The translations under genes were made by a program, and so were the position numbers. Below, one piece after another: positions 34,666 to 44,751 of a stretch of 64,000 nucleotides of DNA (positions are counted from its first letter, which is position 1; each line of letters starts with the position of its first letter). This stretch comes from DASXMT01 sp963812965 (GTDB lineage: Bacteria > Actinomycetota > Acidimicrobiia > Acidimicrobiales > RAAP-2): positions 62,001 through 126,000 of the forward strand of contig CAWEXG010000011.1 in NCBI GenBank assembly GCA_963812965.1, read 5' to 3'. The notes under the pieces were generated by a model. That model had not been told where the DNA came from. It saw only the letters and a list, made by a program, of their open reading frames with translations, and ran no database searches.

Positions 34666-37600
34666 CTACGGCGCAATCCCAACAACCGGAGCAGTGAAGC
34701 TACCCACCCCTGAACCGTTGAACGGAGCGTTCCCGAAGGTGAAGATGCCGCCGTCCTGTGCACCGAGCCAGTAGCCACCACCGTTCGAGGTTGGCATGAT
34801 GCCGACCACCGGGGCGTTGGACTGACCAGATGCCGAGCCGTTGAAGGCGGCGTCGCCGAAGGTGAAGACACCACCGTCCTTGGCAACCAGCCAGTAGCCC
34901 TTCCCATCAGGCGTTGCTGCCATACCGATCACGGGAGCATTCAGCGACTGTCCACCCTCGGAGCCGTAGAAACCAGCGTCGCCGAAGGTGAAGATGCCGC
35001 CGTCAGAAGCCACCAGCCAGTAGCCACCTCCGTCAGGGGTTGCTGCCATACCGACCACTGGGGCGTTCAGGTGTTGGCCACCTTCAGAGCCGTAGAAGGC
35101 GGCGTCGCCGAAGGTGAAGATGCCTCCATCGGCTGCAACCAGCCAGTAGCCCTTCCCATCGGGTGTTGCTGCCATGCCAACGATGGGCTGGTTCAGATGC
35201 TGACCGCCCTCTGAGCCGTAGTAGCCGGCGTCACCGAAGGTGAAGATGCCACCGTCAGCGCCAACCAGCCAGTAGCCCTTGTTGTCAGGCGTTGCTGCCA
35301 TGCCGACGATGGGGGCGTTCAGCGGCTGGCCAGCCTCAGAGCCGTAGTTGCCGGCATTCCCAAAGGTAGACACAGCACCGTTGGAGGCCACCAGGCGGTA
35401 GCCGGTGGTCGACGGGGCCAGCACTGTGAGGGTGGCTGGGTTGGTAGTGGCAGCTGGTCCTGCAGCGTTACTGAATACGGCCTGGTACTGGTTGCCGTTG
35501 TCAGACGCTGTGGTGGCTGGTGTGGTGTAGGAGTCAGAAGTGGCACCACTGATGTTGGACCATGTCGATCCTCCGTTCGTGGACACCTGCCATTGGACGG
35601 TGGGTGTTGGATCACCGGTTGCGGCTGGTGTGAACGTTGTGGTCGCACCGGCACTGGTCGTCTGGTTGGTGGGTTGGGTGACAATCGCAGGCGCGGTGCC
35701 GACCTGGAAGTTCACCGGGTCCGACGTTTGGATCGGTGTAGGGCCGCCACTCCACACTGCCGTCAGGGTGTGCTCACCCAGGCCCAATGAGGTGGTGGTG
35801 AGGGTGGCGATACCCGCATTGGCGACACCGAGCCTGGGACAGGGACCGTCCCGATGTCGGTGGTGCCGTCGAAGAAGTCCACTTGGCCGACGGTGATGCT
35901 GCCACTGGGCGTGGGGAGACACCGTTGCCGTAAGGGTTACCGGTGCACCAAGAGCGGCCGAACCAGTTGGACTTGTCGTGAGCGTGGTGCCCGACACGGT
36001 GACCTGCTGCACGGTGGCTGGCTGCGTTAGGTCGGCCGGGTTGCAGACAAATGGTCTGCCTCCCTGAGTGAAGATCAGGGATGAGATGCCAACCGGGACG
36101 ACTCGTGCCGGGCGTACCGGAGATCGGCACCGAAGCAGACAGCCCGGTCCAGCTCAACGAGATGTTGCCGTCGGCGTACGTCGGGTCCTGCCCCAGCTGG
36201 CGTGATCGAGACCCCACCAGGGGAAAGGCCGATGGTGACGTTGCTCACAGGCTTACCGGCCGAGGTCCCCGAGACGGGTCGATGTTCAGCGTCAGATCGA
36301 GAGCACTGACCGGCACGGTCGAACCGCTCGGTGCCAGAGACTGGCACGGTGGCCACAGCCACCACCGACGCATTGAGCGTGGAGTAGGGCCCCGCATGGT
36401 GGTCTGACAGATGAACGGCGTGCCACGCTGGCGCCGCCACCGTGAACGGCGCCGAGTACGAGCTCGGTGAGTAGACCGGGTCACCGGAGTACTCGATAGG
36501 TAAGCGTGTGGGTCCCTACAGTCAGGCCGGCAGTAGAGAGAAGATTCGGCGAAAGGAAACGACACATTGTGGCGCTCGTAGCGACCTGCACACCGTCGAT
36601 GAGATACGTGATCGTCCCTGTCGGGTGTCGCAGTGTGCCGTACGGATCCGACGCCGCCTGCGACGGGGTCGTCACTCGAGCGTTTGCCCAGATCTACGTA
36701 GCCCTTTGGCACCGGTGTTGTCGGTACGTTGGCCGTATCCCAAGCGACCGGGAACCGTGCCCCATAGGTCATGGTGAATGACCGCCTGCGGTTGATCAGT
36801 GCAAGCCCGGGAGCCGAAGTGCACGAGGTTGGGCTCGCACACGTTCCGCTAAGAGAGCTCCGCTCTGGACCGTGCGCTGGGCCGGGACCAAAGTTGTTCG
36901 GGTCATAGGCGATCGATAGCTCGAGATTGACGGTGACCGACGTTCCAGGGGCTAATGGCGAACGATGATGGAGACGTACCGCAGGGGGTGTTCCAAAGCC
37001 GCTGAAATACCACGTCTGTCCGCCATCGGACGATGTCATTGGACACCAATTCCCAGCGGGATCCTGGTAGTCGAGCGTTATATCACTTGTCTAGCGCGAA
37101 TGAGTCCTGCAGTCTGAAAATTCGAGGAAGAGGTAGTTGGAACTCCACATCTGACCGTCGAGGGGTTGGTGAAGGTGACCGACATCGGGGTCGGGGTCGG
37201 TGAACGCCAGCTCGACCGTCGGGGGCATGTTCAACGTGACCGACGGCAGCGGCTGGACTGTGTAGGGCACTGCTGCCGACGTGCTGCCGTCATAGGTGAA
37301 GTCACCGGAGTACACCGCTGTCAGTTGGTTCGTCTGGCTCGGCAGTGCGGTGGTCGTGTACGTGGCGGTTCCGTTGTCAACTGGTCCGGTGCCGATCACA
37401 CTGCCGTTGGCGATGAAGTTCACGGTACCGGTGGCGCCGTGGCGGGGCTACCACCTGAGCTGATGGTGTCGGTCAACGTCACTGACGTGCCGGTCAGCTG
37501 CGGGCTGACCGGCGTTGCCGACAGTGCGTTCGTGGTCGACGTTCCTGGCGGTGGTGGGATGGGCAACCCAGTGCCCTGGAGGTTGAGCGTGGTGTTGTTG

Positions 37601-38593
37601 TTGGTGCTGCCAGCGACTTGGTCGGGGTAGCCGCCACCGTTCAGCGCCTGGCCCGGCCATACCACAGTTACCTCCTGGAGCGTCCGTGAAGTCGGGAATG
37701 TTGTAGTTGGACGCCGAGAGCGTCACATCGCCGGTGCTCGGGTTTTGAGGTGCTACGGACTGGAAGGTCATGTTGATCGGAGTCGACAGGCACTGGAACG
37801 AAAGAGGTGCGGTGACATCGAGGGTGTACGAGAGGCTGTCGTTGAGCGTGATGTCGCCGTTTGAGTTAATGGAGCCGGTGGCGGTGCCCTGGGTCGACCT
37901 CGTCCATGAGGTAGTTGGTGCATCCTCCGGCCGCTGTCGCTGCAGACGCCGTTCTGAACCGGCAGGCTCAGCGTGGCATCGGTAATAGCACCGGTCAGCG
38001 GGGCAACGGTGCCGGTGAGCGTCGTGGTGGTCTGGGCCGGGAAGGGCTGCGAGGTCCCGGGCGGTGTCGCCAGTACCGTCCAGGAGCCGGACGTCATGTT
38101 GAGCGAGAACGGCTGTGTGCCGCCGTTCCCGGCATACAGCGTGAGCTGACCGGAGGTGGCGGTGTCAGCAGGGCTGGCCGAGTCGGTGACGGTCACTGCA
38201 AAGGTGGCAGTGGCATTGGCCGTCGGGGTGCCGGAGAGCACACCAGTCGTTGAATCCAGGCTCAGCCAGCTGGGCAGTGTGGACCCAGTAGCTACGCTCC
38301 AGGTGTCAGAACCGGTGCCACCAGTTGCGGCCAAAGTGACCGAGTACGGGGTGTTCAGCGGTGCCAATGGCAGTGGCGAGGTCGTGGTCACCGACAACGG
38401 GGTGGCTGCACCGGCTGCAGTCACGCCAATTCCAGCCACGGTTCCGGCTATGACGCCTATGACCAGGAGTGTTGCTGTTATGGCCGCGAAAAACCGGCGG
38501 GCATAGCCGCCGGTGAAGTGAGAATTACGTGACTCTGCGTGGGAAAAACTTAGGGAGTTACTCCCCCACCCCCCCCCGCGACAGTTTTCTCAT
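34666..38593 (-). CDS. Repeat surface protein C (secreted, frameshifted)
   Basis: Large secreted protein, about 1300 codons over several frames. N-terminal signal YARRFFAAITATLLVIGVIAG, then putative-Ig domains (TGGTGSDTWSVATGSTLPSW, GVLSGTPTANATATFAVTVT), Big_3-like repeats (QTNQLTAVYSGDFTYDGS), an Ig-like domain (TPTVQWQVSTNGGSTWSNIS), and a C-terminal intact stretch of six 42-residue units of the form IFTFGDAGYYGSEGGQ, then GMAATPDGKGYWLVAADGG. These units are typical of Acidimicrobiia and look propeller-like. Frame changes fall at about 36030-37770. ATG 38593 enters a run of nine G; eleven G would join it to the signal peptide. Confidence 0.75.
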
Positions 38594-38800
38594 TGTTTTG
38601 AGAATCGCGGGTGGGTGCTGCTGTACTGCGGCGTCCCCGGAACATGTACATCCCCCTGCTTTCGCTTAGTCAGTGAACCTGTGTTTCGTGCTTCCCGACC
38701 CGACGGTACGCGCTCTGCGTTTCCCAAACTGGTCGTGGTCGCATCTAACTCCAGGTTCTTGATCTTGTCAATAGCGGGCTGTGATCTTTTTGGCGGCGCA
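38594..38800 (-). promoter_or_regulatory. Leader of repeat protein C, with promoter
   Basis: Second copy of the conserved leader. TTGACA (38771-38766) and TTAGAT (38748-38743) with 17-bp spacing. Then conserved blocks GCGAAAGCAGGGGGATG and ATGTTCCGGGGACG, and a TTCTCA/TGAGAA hairpin at 38587-38604 that occupies the place of the longer hairpin in copy A. Flanking bases differ while the stem is kept. The 38801-38918 stretch beyond holds nothing recognisable. Confidence 0.45.
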
Positions 38801-38918
38801 TGGGGTTCCGGAGGAGCCGAGCTGGGCCGGATCCGGGTCGGGTCACCCGGAACACCAGCTCTGTGTCTAGGGCATCCGCCAGGCTGGGGCACGCGTGTCG
38901 ACGGGTAGCTGCACGGGC

Positions 38919-39641
38919 TTACGGTTCACCAGGAAGCGCGGCCATGAACGCATCGGCCACTGCCGACAGACCCGTGAGGTTGTCCGGGACATCGTGACGA
39001 AGGTCGGCGATCCCGCACACCGCCGCAGTCAGGTCTGCGCTCGCCACCTCACGTTCCTGCGCTGACATCGCCAGCACGTCGAGCAGAGGGTCCGGATCCC
39101 ATCGGCGTACGCACGCACCGTGGAACCATGAACCATCTCGGGTCCGCCGTTGCGACAGACCCACCACCTTCCGACCGTCGGCGGTGATCACCTCCCCCGT
39201 ACCCACGCCGCCGAAGCAGATCAGCGACGACCACCGCGTACAGGCGACGGAGCCACCTCGGTTCGCCGAGACGTCGGTGATGCCGATGTTTCCGAGCGCC
39301 GAACACCACGTATCGCCCAGCCAGTCGAATGCTCGAGCCACGTCGGCACGCCACAGCGAATCGTCGTGGGGGATCCAGACGTCGATCCAGACCGGGTCAT
39401 CCGGAGTGACCAGCACAGCACCACCACCTGATCGGCGCCGGGCGACCACCACTCCCGCCTGAACAGCGCGATCGGGATCGATCACCGACTCCCGTTGGGT
39501 CGACCCGAGCACTACTGCAGGTCCGGACACCCGGCAGATGCCTACGGCCCGCCTGCCCGGTTCCGACGTGACGGTGGGCCAGCTCGCGTGGAGAGCGGCA
39601 GCACTCCCGGTACGCTCGTCGATCCTCCAGCTGGATCCCAC
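38919..39641 (-). CDS. Lipoate-protein ligase A family protein
   Basis: 240 residues, BPL/LplA fold. The substrate-binding motif RRRSGGGAVLVTPDDPVW and the Lys in DGRKVVGLSQRRTRDG are the family's key positions. It could attach lipoate or octanoate to E2/GcvH proteins, but no lipoyl-protein gene is nearby and the exact acyl donor cannot be told. GTG start overlaps the HNH gene's TAG by 3 bp. Confidence 0.8.
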   Translation of the reverse strand: MGSSWRIDERTGSAAALHASWPTVTSEPGRRAVGICRVSGPAVVLGSTQRESVIDPDRAVQAGVVVARRRSGGGAVLVTPDDPVWIDVWIPHDDSLWRADVARAFDWLGDTWCSALGNIGITDVSANRGGSVACTRWSSLICFGGVGTGEVITADGRKVVGLSQRRTRDGSWFHGACVRRWDPDPLLDVLAMSAQEREVASADLTAAVCGIADLRHDVPDNLTGLSAVADAFMAALPGEP

Positions 39642-40171
39642 TACGCCGTCAGCGGCTCGAACTCGCCAGGTCCCTTCTCCAGATACGTCTGCCAGTCCTC
39701 ACGCGTCCCTCCGCACAAGGCCAACAGCTGCACCCGATGATGTGGAGCGACCGGCGTACGGCGAAGTGCCATACCAACCTCGTGCGGAAGACGGTCCTCT
39801 TTCCTGGTGTTGCAACGCCTGCAGGCGGCCACAACGTTCTCCCATGTGTGGGGGCCACCCTTACTGCGCGGGATCACGTGGTCGAGGTTCTCGGCAGCGG
39901 CGCCACAGTACTGGCAGCGAGAGCTGTCCCGGGCGAACACGGTCCGACGGTTGACCGCCACCCGGTACTGCCGCGGCACGTAGACGTACCGGACCAGGCG
40001 GACGACCGACGGCTCGGGAACCGAGATCCGTTCCGCCCGAAAGACGCGATCGGTGGTATGGACCAGTTCAGCCTTCGTGTCGAGGACCAGCAGTACTGCC
40101 CGCCGGGAAGAGACGATCCCCAGAGGCTCGAATGTCGCGTTGAGGACGAGCGCCCGTCTCGACGATGACAT
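39641..40171 (-). CDS. HNH endonuclease family protein
   Basis: 176 residues. The HNH motif is CQYCGAAAENLDHVIPRSKG, followed by HTWENVVAACRRCNTRK, with the two CxxC zinc pairs. The N-terminal SRRALVLNATFEPLGIVSSR is typical of the widespread actinobacterial stand-alone HNH proteins of unknown biological role. I took ATG 40171; the frame runs back to 40255. Confidence 0.87.
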   Translation of the reverse strand: MSSSRRALVLNATFEPLGIVSSRRAVLLVLDTKAELVHTTDRVFRAERISVPEPSVVRLVRYVYVPRQYRVAVNRRTVFARDSSRCQYCGAAAENLDHVIPRSKGGPHTWENVVAACRRCNTRKEDRLPHEVGMALRRTPVAPHHRVQLLALCGGTREDWQTYLEKGPGEFEPLTA

Positions 40172-40326
40172 CGGTGACCGGACGGGGTCACCTTTCCGCG
40201 CCGAGGCGGCAGTCGTCGCCTTCGCCTTCCTCGGGAGATTGGACCGTCGATCCATCGGTATCGGAATTTAGCCTTGTACGACACGGCAGAGATGCTTCTG
40301 GCTGTTCCTGCTCACCACCATCCCCG

Positions 40327-40566
40327 TCAGACCGACGATCGGCACCACTCCAGGTAGGCGATGACGTCCGTCGCACACGGCTCCGCATCGGGCCGACCGT
40401 AGGCAGTGACCATGCGGAACGACCACAGCCGTGCGTCTGGAAGTGGAAGGTACGGAGCACGCCGCCACCAACCTGGCCCGGCCAGCCGCAGCACCGCCCC
40501 CACGGCACTCAGCCACAGCCAAGGGCGGCGGACGACTGCCCATATCACCGCGGGCCGCACCGTCAT
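40327..40566 (-). CDS. Small conserved hypothetical protein
   Basis: 79 residues, basic N-terminal half with Trp-rich segments (WAVVRRPWLWLSAVGAVLRL, GWWRRAPYLPLPD) and an end MVTAYGRPDAEPCATDVIAY. Similar proteins occur in Actinomycetota next to sugar-kinase genes; function unknown. Its ATG shares one base with the stop of the ROK kinase gene, so it is translationally coupled to it. Confidence 0.65.
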   Translation of the reverse strand: MTVRPAVIWAVVRRPWLWLSAVGAVLRLAGPGWWRRAPYLPLPDARLWSFRMVTAYGRPDAEPCATDVIAYLEWCRSSV

Positions 40567-41520
40567 CAGACCTGCTGCCTCAGCGCCACTCGTCTCCCCA
40601 CCGCAGCGGCGCCGATCAAGGGGGCCTGTGGGCCGAGACCGGCCGGAACGATCCGGGCGCCCCGGGAAAACTGGAGACGGCAACGGTCGTCAAGTTCCGA
40701 CTGCGCCGCTGTGAAGAACGGTTCGCCGAACCCGAACGCCACCGAGCCGGCGACGATCGCCAACGGGAGATCGAGCAGGTTCACCACCGATGCCACGGCT
40801 CTCCCGACCATGACACCGGTTCTGTGCCGTATCTCGTCTGAGGCCTCCGCCGGCGCCTTCCCGGTGATGGCGGCGATCGATGGTCCGGATGCCTCGGCCT
40901 CCAGGCAGCCCCGACTACCACATGCACACCGGCGCCCATCGGGTTCGACGATGACGTGGCCGATGTGGCCGGCGTTCCCGGATGCCCCGTCGAGCAGCCT
41001 GCCGTCGAGCACGATGCCGGCGCCGATCCCGGTCGAGACCACCATGGCCAGATAGTTCCGGTGGCCGACCGCAGCACCCACCCATCCTTCACCCAGGGCA
41101 AGCGCCTTGGCGTCGTTGTCCACCCCGACCGAGAAGACCGGTCAGGTGCTCGAGCCGTTGCAACAGTGGGAACTCCCGCCAGGCCGGGATGTTCAACGGC
41201 GAGACGGTCTCGCCACGAAGACGCATCGGCCCCCCACAACCGACCCCACAGACATCAGGAGCGTGTGGAGCCTGGGCCACAAGATCGTCGACCACCCCCG
41301 CCACGGCGTCGAACACCGTGTTCGGATCGTCGCTCATCGGGGTGGGCACTTGCCGTTCCACCAGGACCGAAGCGTTCGAGTCCACCAGTGCCGCCGCTAT
41401 CTTCGTGCCGCCGATGTCGACTGCCAGGACCAGTCCGGATGATCGGGAGTCGGGCGAACCAGGGGCTGCCATACCGGGCTCCGCCGGTACCGCCGGTACC
41501 GTCACATCAGGCACCGTCAC
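40566..41520 (-). CDS. ROK-family sugar kinase (one frameshift)
   Basis: About 317 codons. ATP-binding LVLAVDIGGTKIAAALVDSN, then GVGCGGPMRLRGETVSPLNI; catalytic VDNDAKALALGEGWVGAAVG, STGIGAGIVLDG; zinc motif CACGSRGCLEAEASG. Likely glucokinase. The frame breaks near 41133, within HLTGL; one missing base in the GACCGGTCTTCTCGG run would give the expected VFSVGVDNDA. The first about 30 residues are low complexity; translation may begin at ATG 41472. Confidence 0.87.
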
Positions 41521-41536
41521 GCCTGGCGATCGAAGC

Positions 41537-41911
41537 TCAGCCGTCGCGATGGAACCGACCGCGGATCCAGTCCCGCGGATCGTGGACCGTGGACCCGGTG
41601 CTCCGGTTGTGAATGGAGCGGGAGATGTCGTCGATGCCCGCCTTCCCCATCCGGCGGGCGTTGTTCACGAACACCCCTGCCGAGAGGAACATCATCACGA
41701 CGCCGAGAAACCCCAGGAAGACCGACATCGAGAAGGTCAGCACCATGAATAGAAGAGCGGCAACGAAGACGACGGCCGACCAGATGCAGTAGCGACCAGC
41801 GTGCCGGTACACCGTCTCCGAGCGCACACGCTCGGCAAATGCAGGATCCTGCTTGTACAACGACTGTTCGAGCTCATGGAGCACTCGCTGCTCGTGATCA
41901 GAGAGCGGCAC
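41537..41911 (-). CDS. DUF3040 membrane protein
   Basis: 124 residues. Starts VPLSDHEQRVLHELEQSLYK, the DUF3040 signature, then two adjacent membrane spans (WSAVVFVAALLFMVLTFSM, FLGFLGVVMMFLSAGVFV). GTG 41911 follows GGAGAGG. Function unknown; in mycobacteria and streptomycetes this family sits near cell-division genes. It lies 16 bp before the ROK gene. Confidence 0.88.
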   Translation of the reverse strand: MPLSDHEQRVLHELEQSLYKQDPAFAERVRSETVYRHAGRYCIWSAVVFVAALLFMVLTFSMSVFLGFLGVVMMFLSAGVFVNNARRMGKAGIDDISRSIHNRSTGSTVHDPRDWIRGRFHRDG

Positions 41912-41959
41912 TGGCCTCTCCCCTCCACCCATGTCTCGACCGTGTTGCCATATCCGACC

Positions 41960-42037
41960 TCATGATCGCGCACTCTCCAGGCACAAGTTTCGCGCACCCA
42001 GCGTGACCTTCACAACGTTGTGAGCGAATTGTCGCAT
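41960..42037 (-). CDS. Possible leader peptide (25 aa)
   Basis: Short open frame MRQFAHNVVKVTLGARNLCL, then ESARS, beginning 5 nt after a TAGGGT -10-like box. It lies in the leader of the DUF3040 gene. Its codons contain a perfect palindrome. Only position supports translation. Confidence 0.3.
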   Translation of the reverse strand: MRQFAHNVVKVTLGARNLCLESARS

Positions 42038-42048
42038 ACCGCACCCTA
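42010..42048 (-). promoter_or_regulatory. Promoter and palindromic operator before DUF3040
   Basis: TAGGGT -10-like element at 42048-42043 and the perfect 14-bp palindrome TCACAACGTTGTGA at 42010-42023, about 15 bp past the expected transcription start. That is a normal repressor position. The regulator is not identified. Confidence 0.4.
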
Positions 42049-42163
42049 CCGGGGACGGCACCCTGAACCAGGTTCAGAGGCCCAGCGGAGAGGCGGTTCG
42101 GGCTCCTTCGTTCACCTTGTCCGTTCCCCGGGCCTCTTGCCTACACATCTTCCCTGCGCACCG

Positions 42164-43576
42164 TCACTCGTCCGTGGGCTCCGGTGCCCGCGGACCCCAC
42201 TGTGCGTCACCTCGTTGACGAACTCGCAGACCGTCCTGGTCAACCAGGGATGCCGGGCCGACGGACTGGCGACCGAACCTGGCTCGGATACCGTCCACAG
42301 CGCTGGTGATGTCAGCCCACGAGCGCTGGAGCCGTTCCACATCGTCATCGAGCACAGCCCTGTCTCTCGGCACCGACTGCTCCTCGTCGACCGCTCCGGG
42401 AGGGCCGATGGACCGAAGAACCGACCCATGATGCTGTGGACTGCCGTCGTCGCCCAACAGGCTGAGCTGCACACCGTCGGCAACGCCACCGAACCCCGAC
42501 AAGCTGACACCCAGCAGCCGGACACCCGGGCTCACATCGACCGAATCGAGAAGCGCTCCCGCCACCGCTCCGGCGGCAGGAGCCGAATCGATCGGGATGG
42601 TCAACGAGTGAGACCGGGTGACCGTCGAAAAGTCGCCGAACCTGACTTTGACCGTGACGGTTCGAGCCGACAGCTGCGCCTCCCGGACGTGCATGCACAC
42701 CGCATCGACCATCCTGACCAGATGGATGCCGAGCTCGACGGGGTCGTGGAGGTCTAGGGGGAACGTCTCTTCGTGCCCGATGGACTTCGCCTTCGAGTTG
42801 GGTACCACCGGGCGAGGATCCTCTCCTCGGGACAACGCTGCCAGGTGGGAACCGTGAGCTTTGCCCAACACACGCTCTAAGGTCCCCGGAGGCAGTGCGG
42901 CGATGTCTCCGATGGAGCGGACACCGATCCCCGTGAGCCGACGGGCTGTCGCCGGACCCACCCCCCACAGGGCCCTGATCGGAAGACGATGCAGGAAGGC
43001 GATCTCGTCGTCCGGTTCCACGACGAACACGCCGGCCCCCGGTACGACCCCACTGTGATCGGCAGTCGGCTTGGCCTGCTTGGACGCCAGCTTGGCCACG
43101 AACTTCGTACGGGCCACACCAACCGAGCAGGTGAGGCCCAGCTCCTCGAACACCTGAGCGCGAACTCCCCGGGCGATGGTAGGACCGTCCCCCAGGAGCC
43201 GAAGGGCGCCGGAGACGTCGAGGAACGCCTCATCGAGCGAGATCCCTTCCACCAAGGGGGTGATCGTGCCCAGGATCTCGTGCAGCTTGGTGCTCTCCTC
43301 CACGTACCGGTGGTAACGACCATCGAGAAAGATGGCGTGCGGGCACAGTCGGCGAGCGACGACACTGGGCATGGCCGAATGAACGCCGAACCGACGTGCC
43401 TCGTAGGTGCAGGCTGCGACCACTCCTCGGGAACCCGAACCGCCGACGATCACCGGCTTCCCGGTCAACGACGGATCGTCGAGCACCTCGACCGACGCGA
43501 AGAAAGCGTCCATGTCGACGTGGAGGATGACGGGGTCGTCCTCTGAGTGAGCATGGCGGATGACCGGGTCATCCAC
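42164..43576 (-). CDS. dinB: DNA polymerase IV
   Basis: 470 residues from GTG 43576; Y-family translesion polymerase. Palm: ILHVDMDAFFASVEVLDDPS (catalytic Asp), EGISLDEAFLDVSG (second Asp and Glu). Little finger: LSARTVTVKVRFGDFSTVTR. C-terminal region about 390-470 is poorly conserved (WADITSAVDGIRARFGRQSV). No LexA box found upstream; it overlaps the PIG-L gene by 8 bp, and lexA is 2 kb away. No obvious C-terminal clamp motif. Confidence 0.93.
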   Translation of the reverse strand: MDDPVIRHAHSEDDPVILHVDMDAFFASVEVLDDPSLTGKPVIVGGSGSRGVVAACTYEARRFGVHSAMPSVVARRLCPHAIFLDGRYHRYVEESTKLHEILGTITPLVEGISLDEAFLDVSGALRLLGDGPTIARGVRAQVFEELGLTCSVGVARTKFVAKLASKQAKPTADHSGVVPGAGVFVVEPDDEIAFLHRLPIRALWGVGPATARRLTGIGVRSIGDIAALPPGTLERVLGKAHGSHLAALSRGEDPRPVVPNSKAKSIGHEETFPLDLHDPVELGIHLVRMVDAVCMHVREAQLSARTVTVKVRFGDFSTVTRSHSLTIPIDSAPAAGAVAGALLDSVDVSPGVRLLGVSLSGFGGVADGVQLSLLGDDGSPQHHGSVLRSIGPPGAVDEEQSVPRDRAVLDDDVERLQRSWADITSAVDGIRARFGRQSVGPASLVDQDGLRVRQRGDAQWGPRAPEPTDE

Positions 43577-44279
43577 CGAGCCGCAACCTCCGGAACCCTT
43601 CGGCAAACGGGACGCCCACGGCCTTGCCCGCGTCCTCAGCACTCAGTCGCACCGCAGTCCGGGCCCAGTCACCACCATCGGGGAACTGGCTGCGATGGCA
43701 AGCCACTGCCGCGCTCTTTATGTCCACCGTGTCGGAGATGTCGACCCACGCATTCGGGTCGAGCGTTCCCGACAGCAGCACCGTCCCGACCTGGTGGGCC
43801 GGACCAGCGTCCGGGAAGTAGTGCGGAAGGGCAGCGGCGGGCGAGACGGCATCGAGACACGCCCAACCAGTGATTCGGTGGTCACGATGGTTGAAGTACT
43901 CCTGCCCGAAGAAGACGGCAGTTGGATCCGGGCACAGGACCACCTCGGGACAGATCCTGCGGATGACCGCCACCAACTGCTCCCGGAACCGGGCATCGTC
44001 CACGAGCTCACCGTCCGGGTAGTGCAGCAGCTCCTGACTGGTCAGCCCCAGTACCGCAGCGGCCTCGGCGGCCTCACCCGCACGCTGGGTGGCGAGAGCA
44101 CTCGGATCGATGTCTCGATCAGACGAACCCTTGTCCCCGTCGGTGCACAACACCACGTGGACGTCGCATCCGGCCTTGGCCCATCGGGCCAGCGTCCCGC
44201 CGCACGACACGTCCGGATCGTCGGGATGAGCGTAGATCCCCAGTGCTCGCTTCGGAACCTCGGTCATCTGGTCAGGCAT
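43569..44279 (-). CDS. PIG-L family zinc deacetylase
   Basis: 236 residues. Zinc motif GIYAHPDDPDVSCGGTLARW and HRDHRITGWACLDAV are the two metal-binding segments of the GlcNAc de-N-acetylase family, which includes the mycothiol enzymes MshB and Mca. Substrate cannot be told from sequence; no other mycothiol gene is in view. ATG 44279; overlaps the nrdR stop. Confidence 0.88.
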   Translation of the reverse strand: MPDQMTEVPKRALGIYAHPDDPDVSCGGTLARWAKAGCDVHVVLCTDGDKGSSDRDIDPSALATQRAGEAAEAAAVLGLTSQELLHYPDGELVDDARFREQLVAVIRRICPEVVLCPDPTAVFFGQEYFNHRDHRITGWACLDAVSPAAALPHYFPDAGPAHQVGTVLLSGTLDPNAWVDISDTVDIKSAAVACHRSQFPDGGDWARTAVRLSAEDAGKAVGVPFAEGFRRLRLGG

Positions 44280-44751
44280 GGTCACCGGGCTGCTTGGGAG
44301 CGGTGGTCTTGGTCAAGAGGCCCATCTCTCGCTGAAAGTCGTCGGGATGTTCGAACCCCTTGTACACACTGGCGAAACGTAGGTAGGCCACCTCGTCGAG
44401 CAGGCGAAGCCGTTCCAACACGGCTAGCCCCACCCGCTGGGTGGTGGGCTCGACCCCGGACTCCCGCACGGCGTCCTCTACCTCCTGTGCCACCTCGTCG
44501 AGCTGAGCCTCTGTCACCGGACGGTTCTTCGTGGCGGACCGCAACCCGAGGATGACCTTCGTACGGTCGAAGGGTTCGCGCACGCCCGAGCGCTTCACCA
44601 CCATCAGCGGCACCTCTTCGATCCGCTCGAACGTGGTGTAGCGACGCCCACAACCCACGCACTCCCGACGGCGCCGGATCGCCATGCCATCCTCGGCCAG
44701 ACGTGAGTCGACCACTCGATCGTCGTCAGCCAAACACCAGGGACATCGCAC
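44272..44751 (-). CDS. nrdR: Transcriptional repressor NrdR
   Basis: 159 residues; zinc ribbon plus ATP-cone repressor of ribonucleotide reductase genes. The zinc ligands are Cys3, Cys6, Cys31 and Cys34 (MRCPWCLADDDRVVDSRL, CVGCGRRYTTFERIE). The ATP cone starts VVKRSGVREPFDRTKVILGL. No nrd gene is in the window. nrdR next to the LysM gene and lexA is the standard actinobacterial order. Confidence 0.95.
   Translation of the reverse strand: MRCPWCLADDDRVVDSRLAEDGMAIRRRRECVGCGRRYTTFERIEEVPLMVVKRSGVREPFDRTKVILGLRSATKNRPVTEAQLDEVAQEVEDAVRESGVEPTTQRVGLAVLERLRLLDEVAYLRFASVYKGFEHPDDFQREMGLLTKTTAPKQPGDHA

Noticed and set aside
34740..35390. 126-bp spaced repeats as a CRISPR or satellite array
   Set aside because: The repeats are in frame and encode the 42-residue units of repeat protein C.
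38594..38800. c-di-GMP or c-di-AMP riboswitch
   Set aside because: Short GAAAC-like strings are present, but the conserved core motifs of those classes could not be found.
38590..38892. 100-codon minus-strand frame in the leader of repeat protein C
   Set aside because: Differences from copy A are mostly amino-acid changing and copy A has an indel that shifts the frame, so coding conservation is lacking.
42164..43642. dinB as part of the LexA regulon
   Set aside because: No CGAACnnnnGTTCG-type box was found upstream of dinB or nrdR; the boxes all lie at the lexA / LysM promoter.
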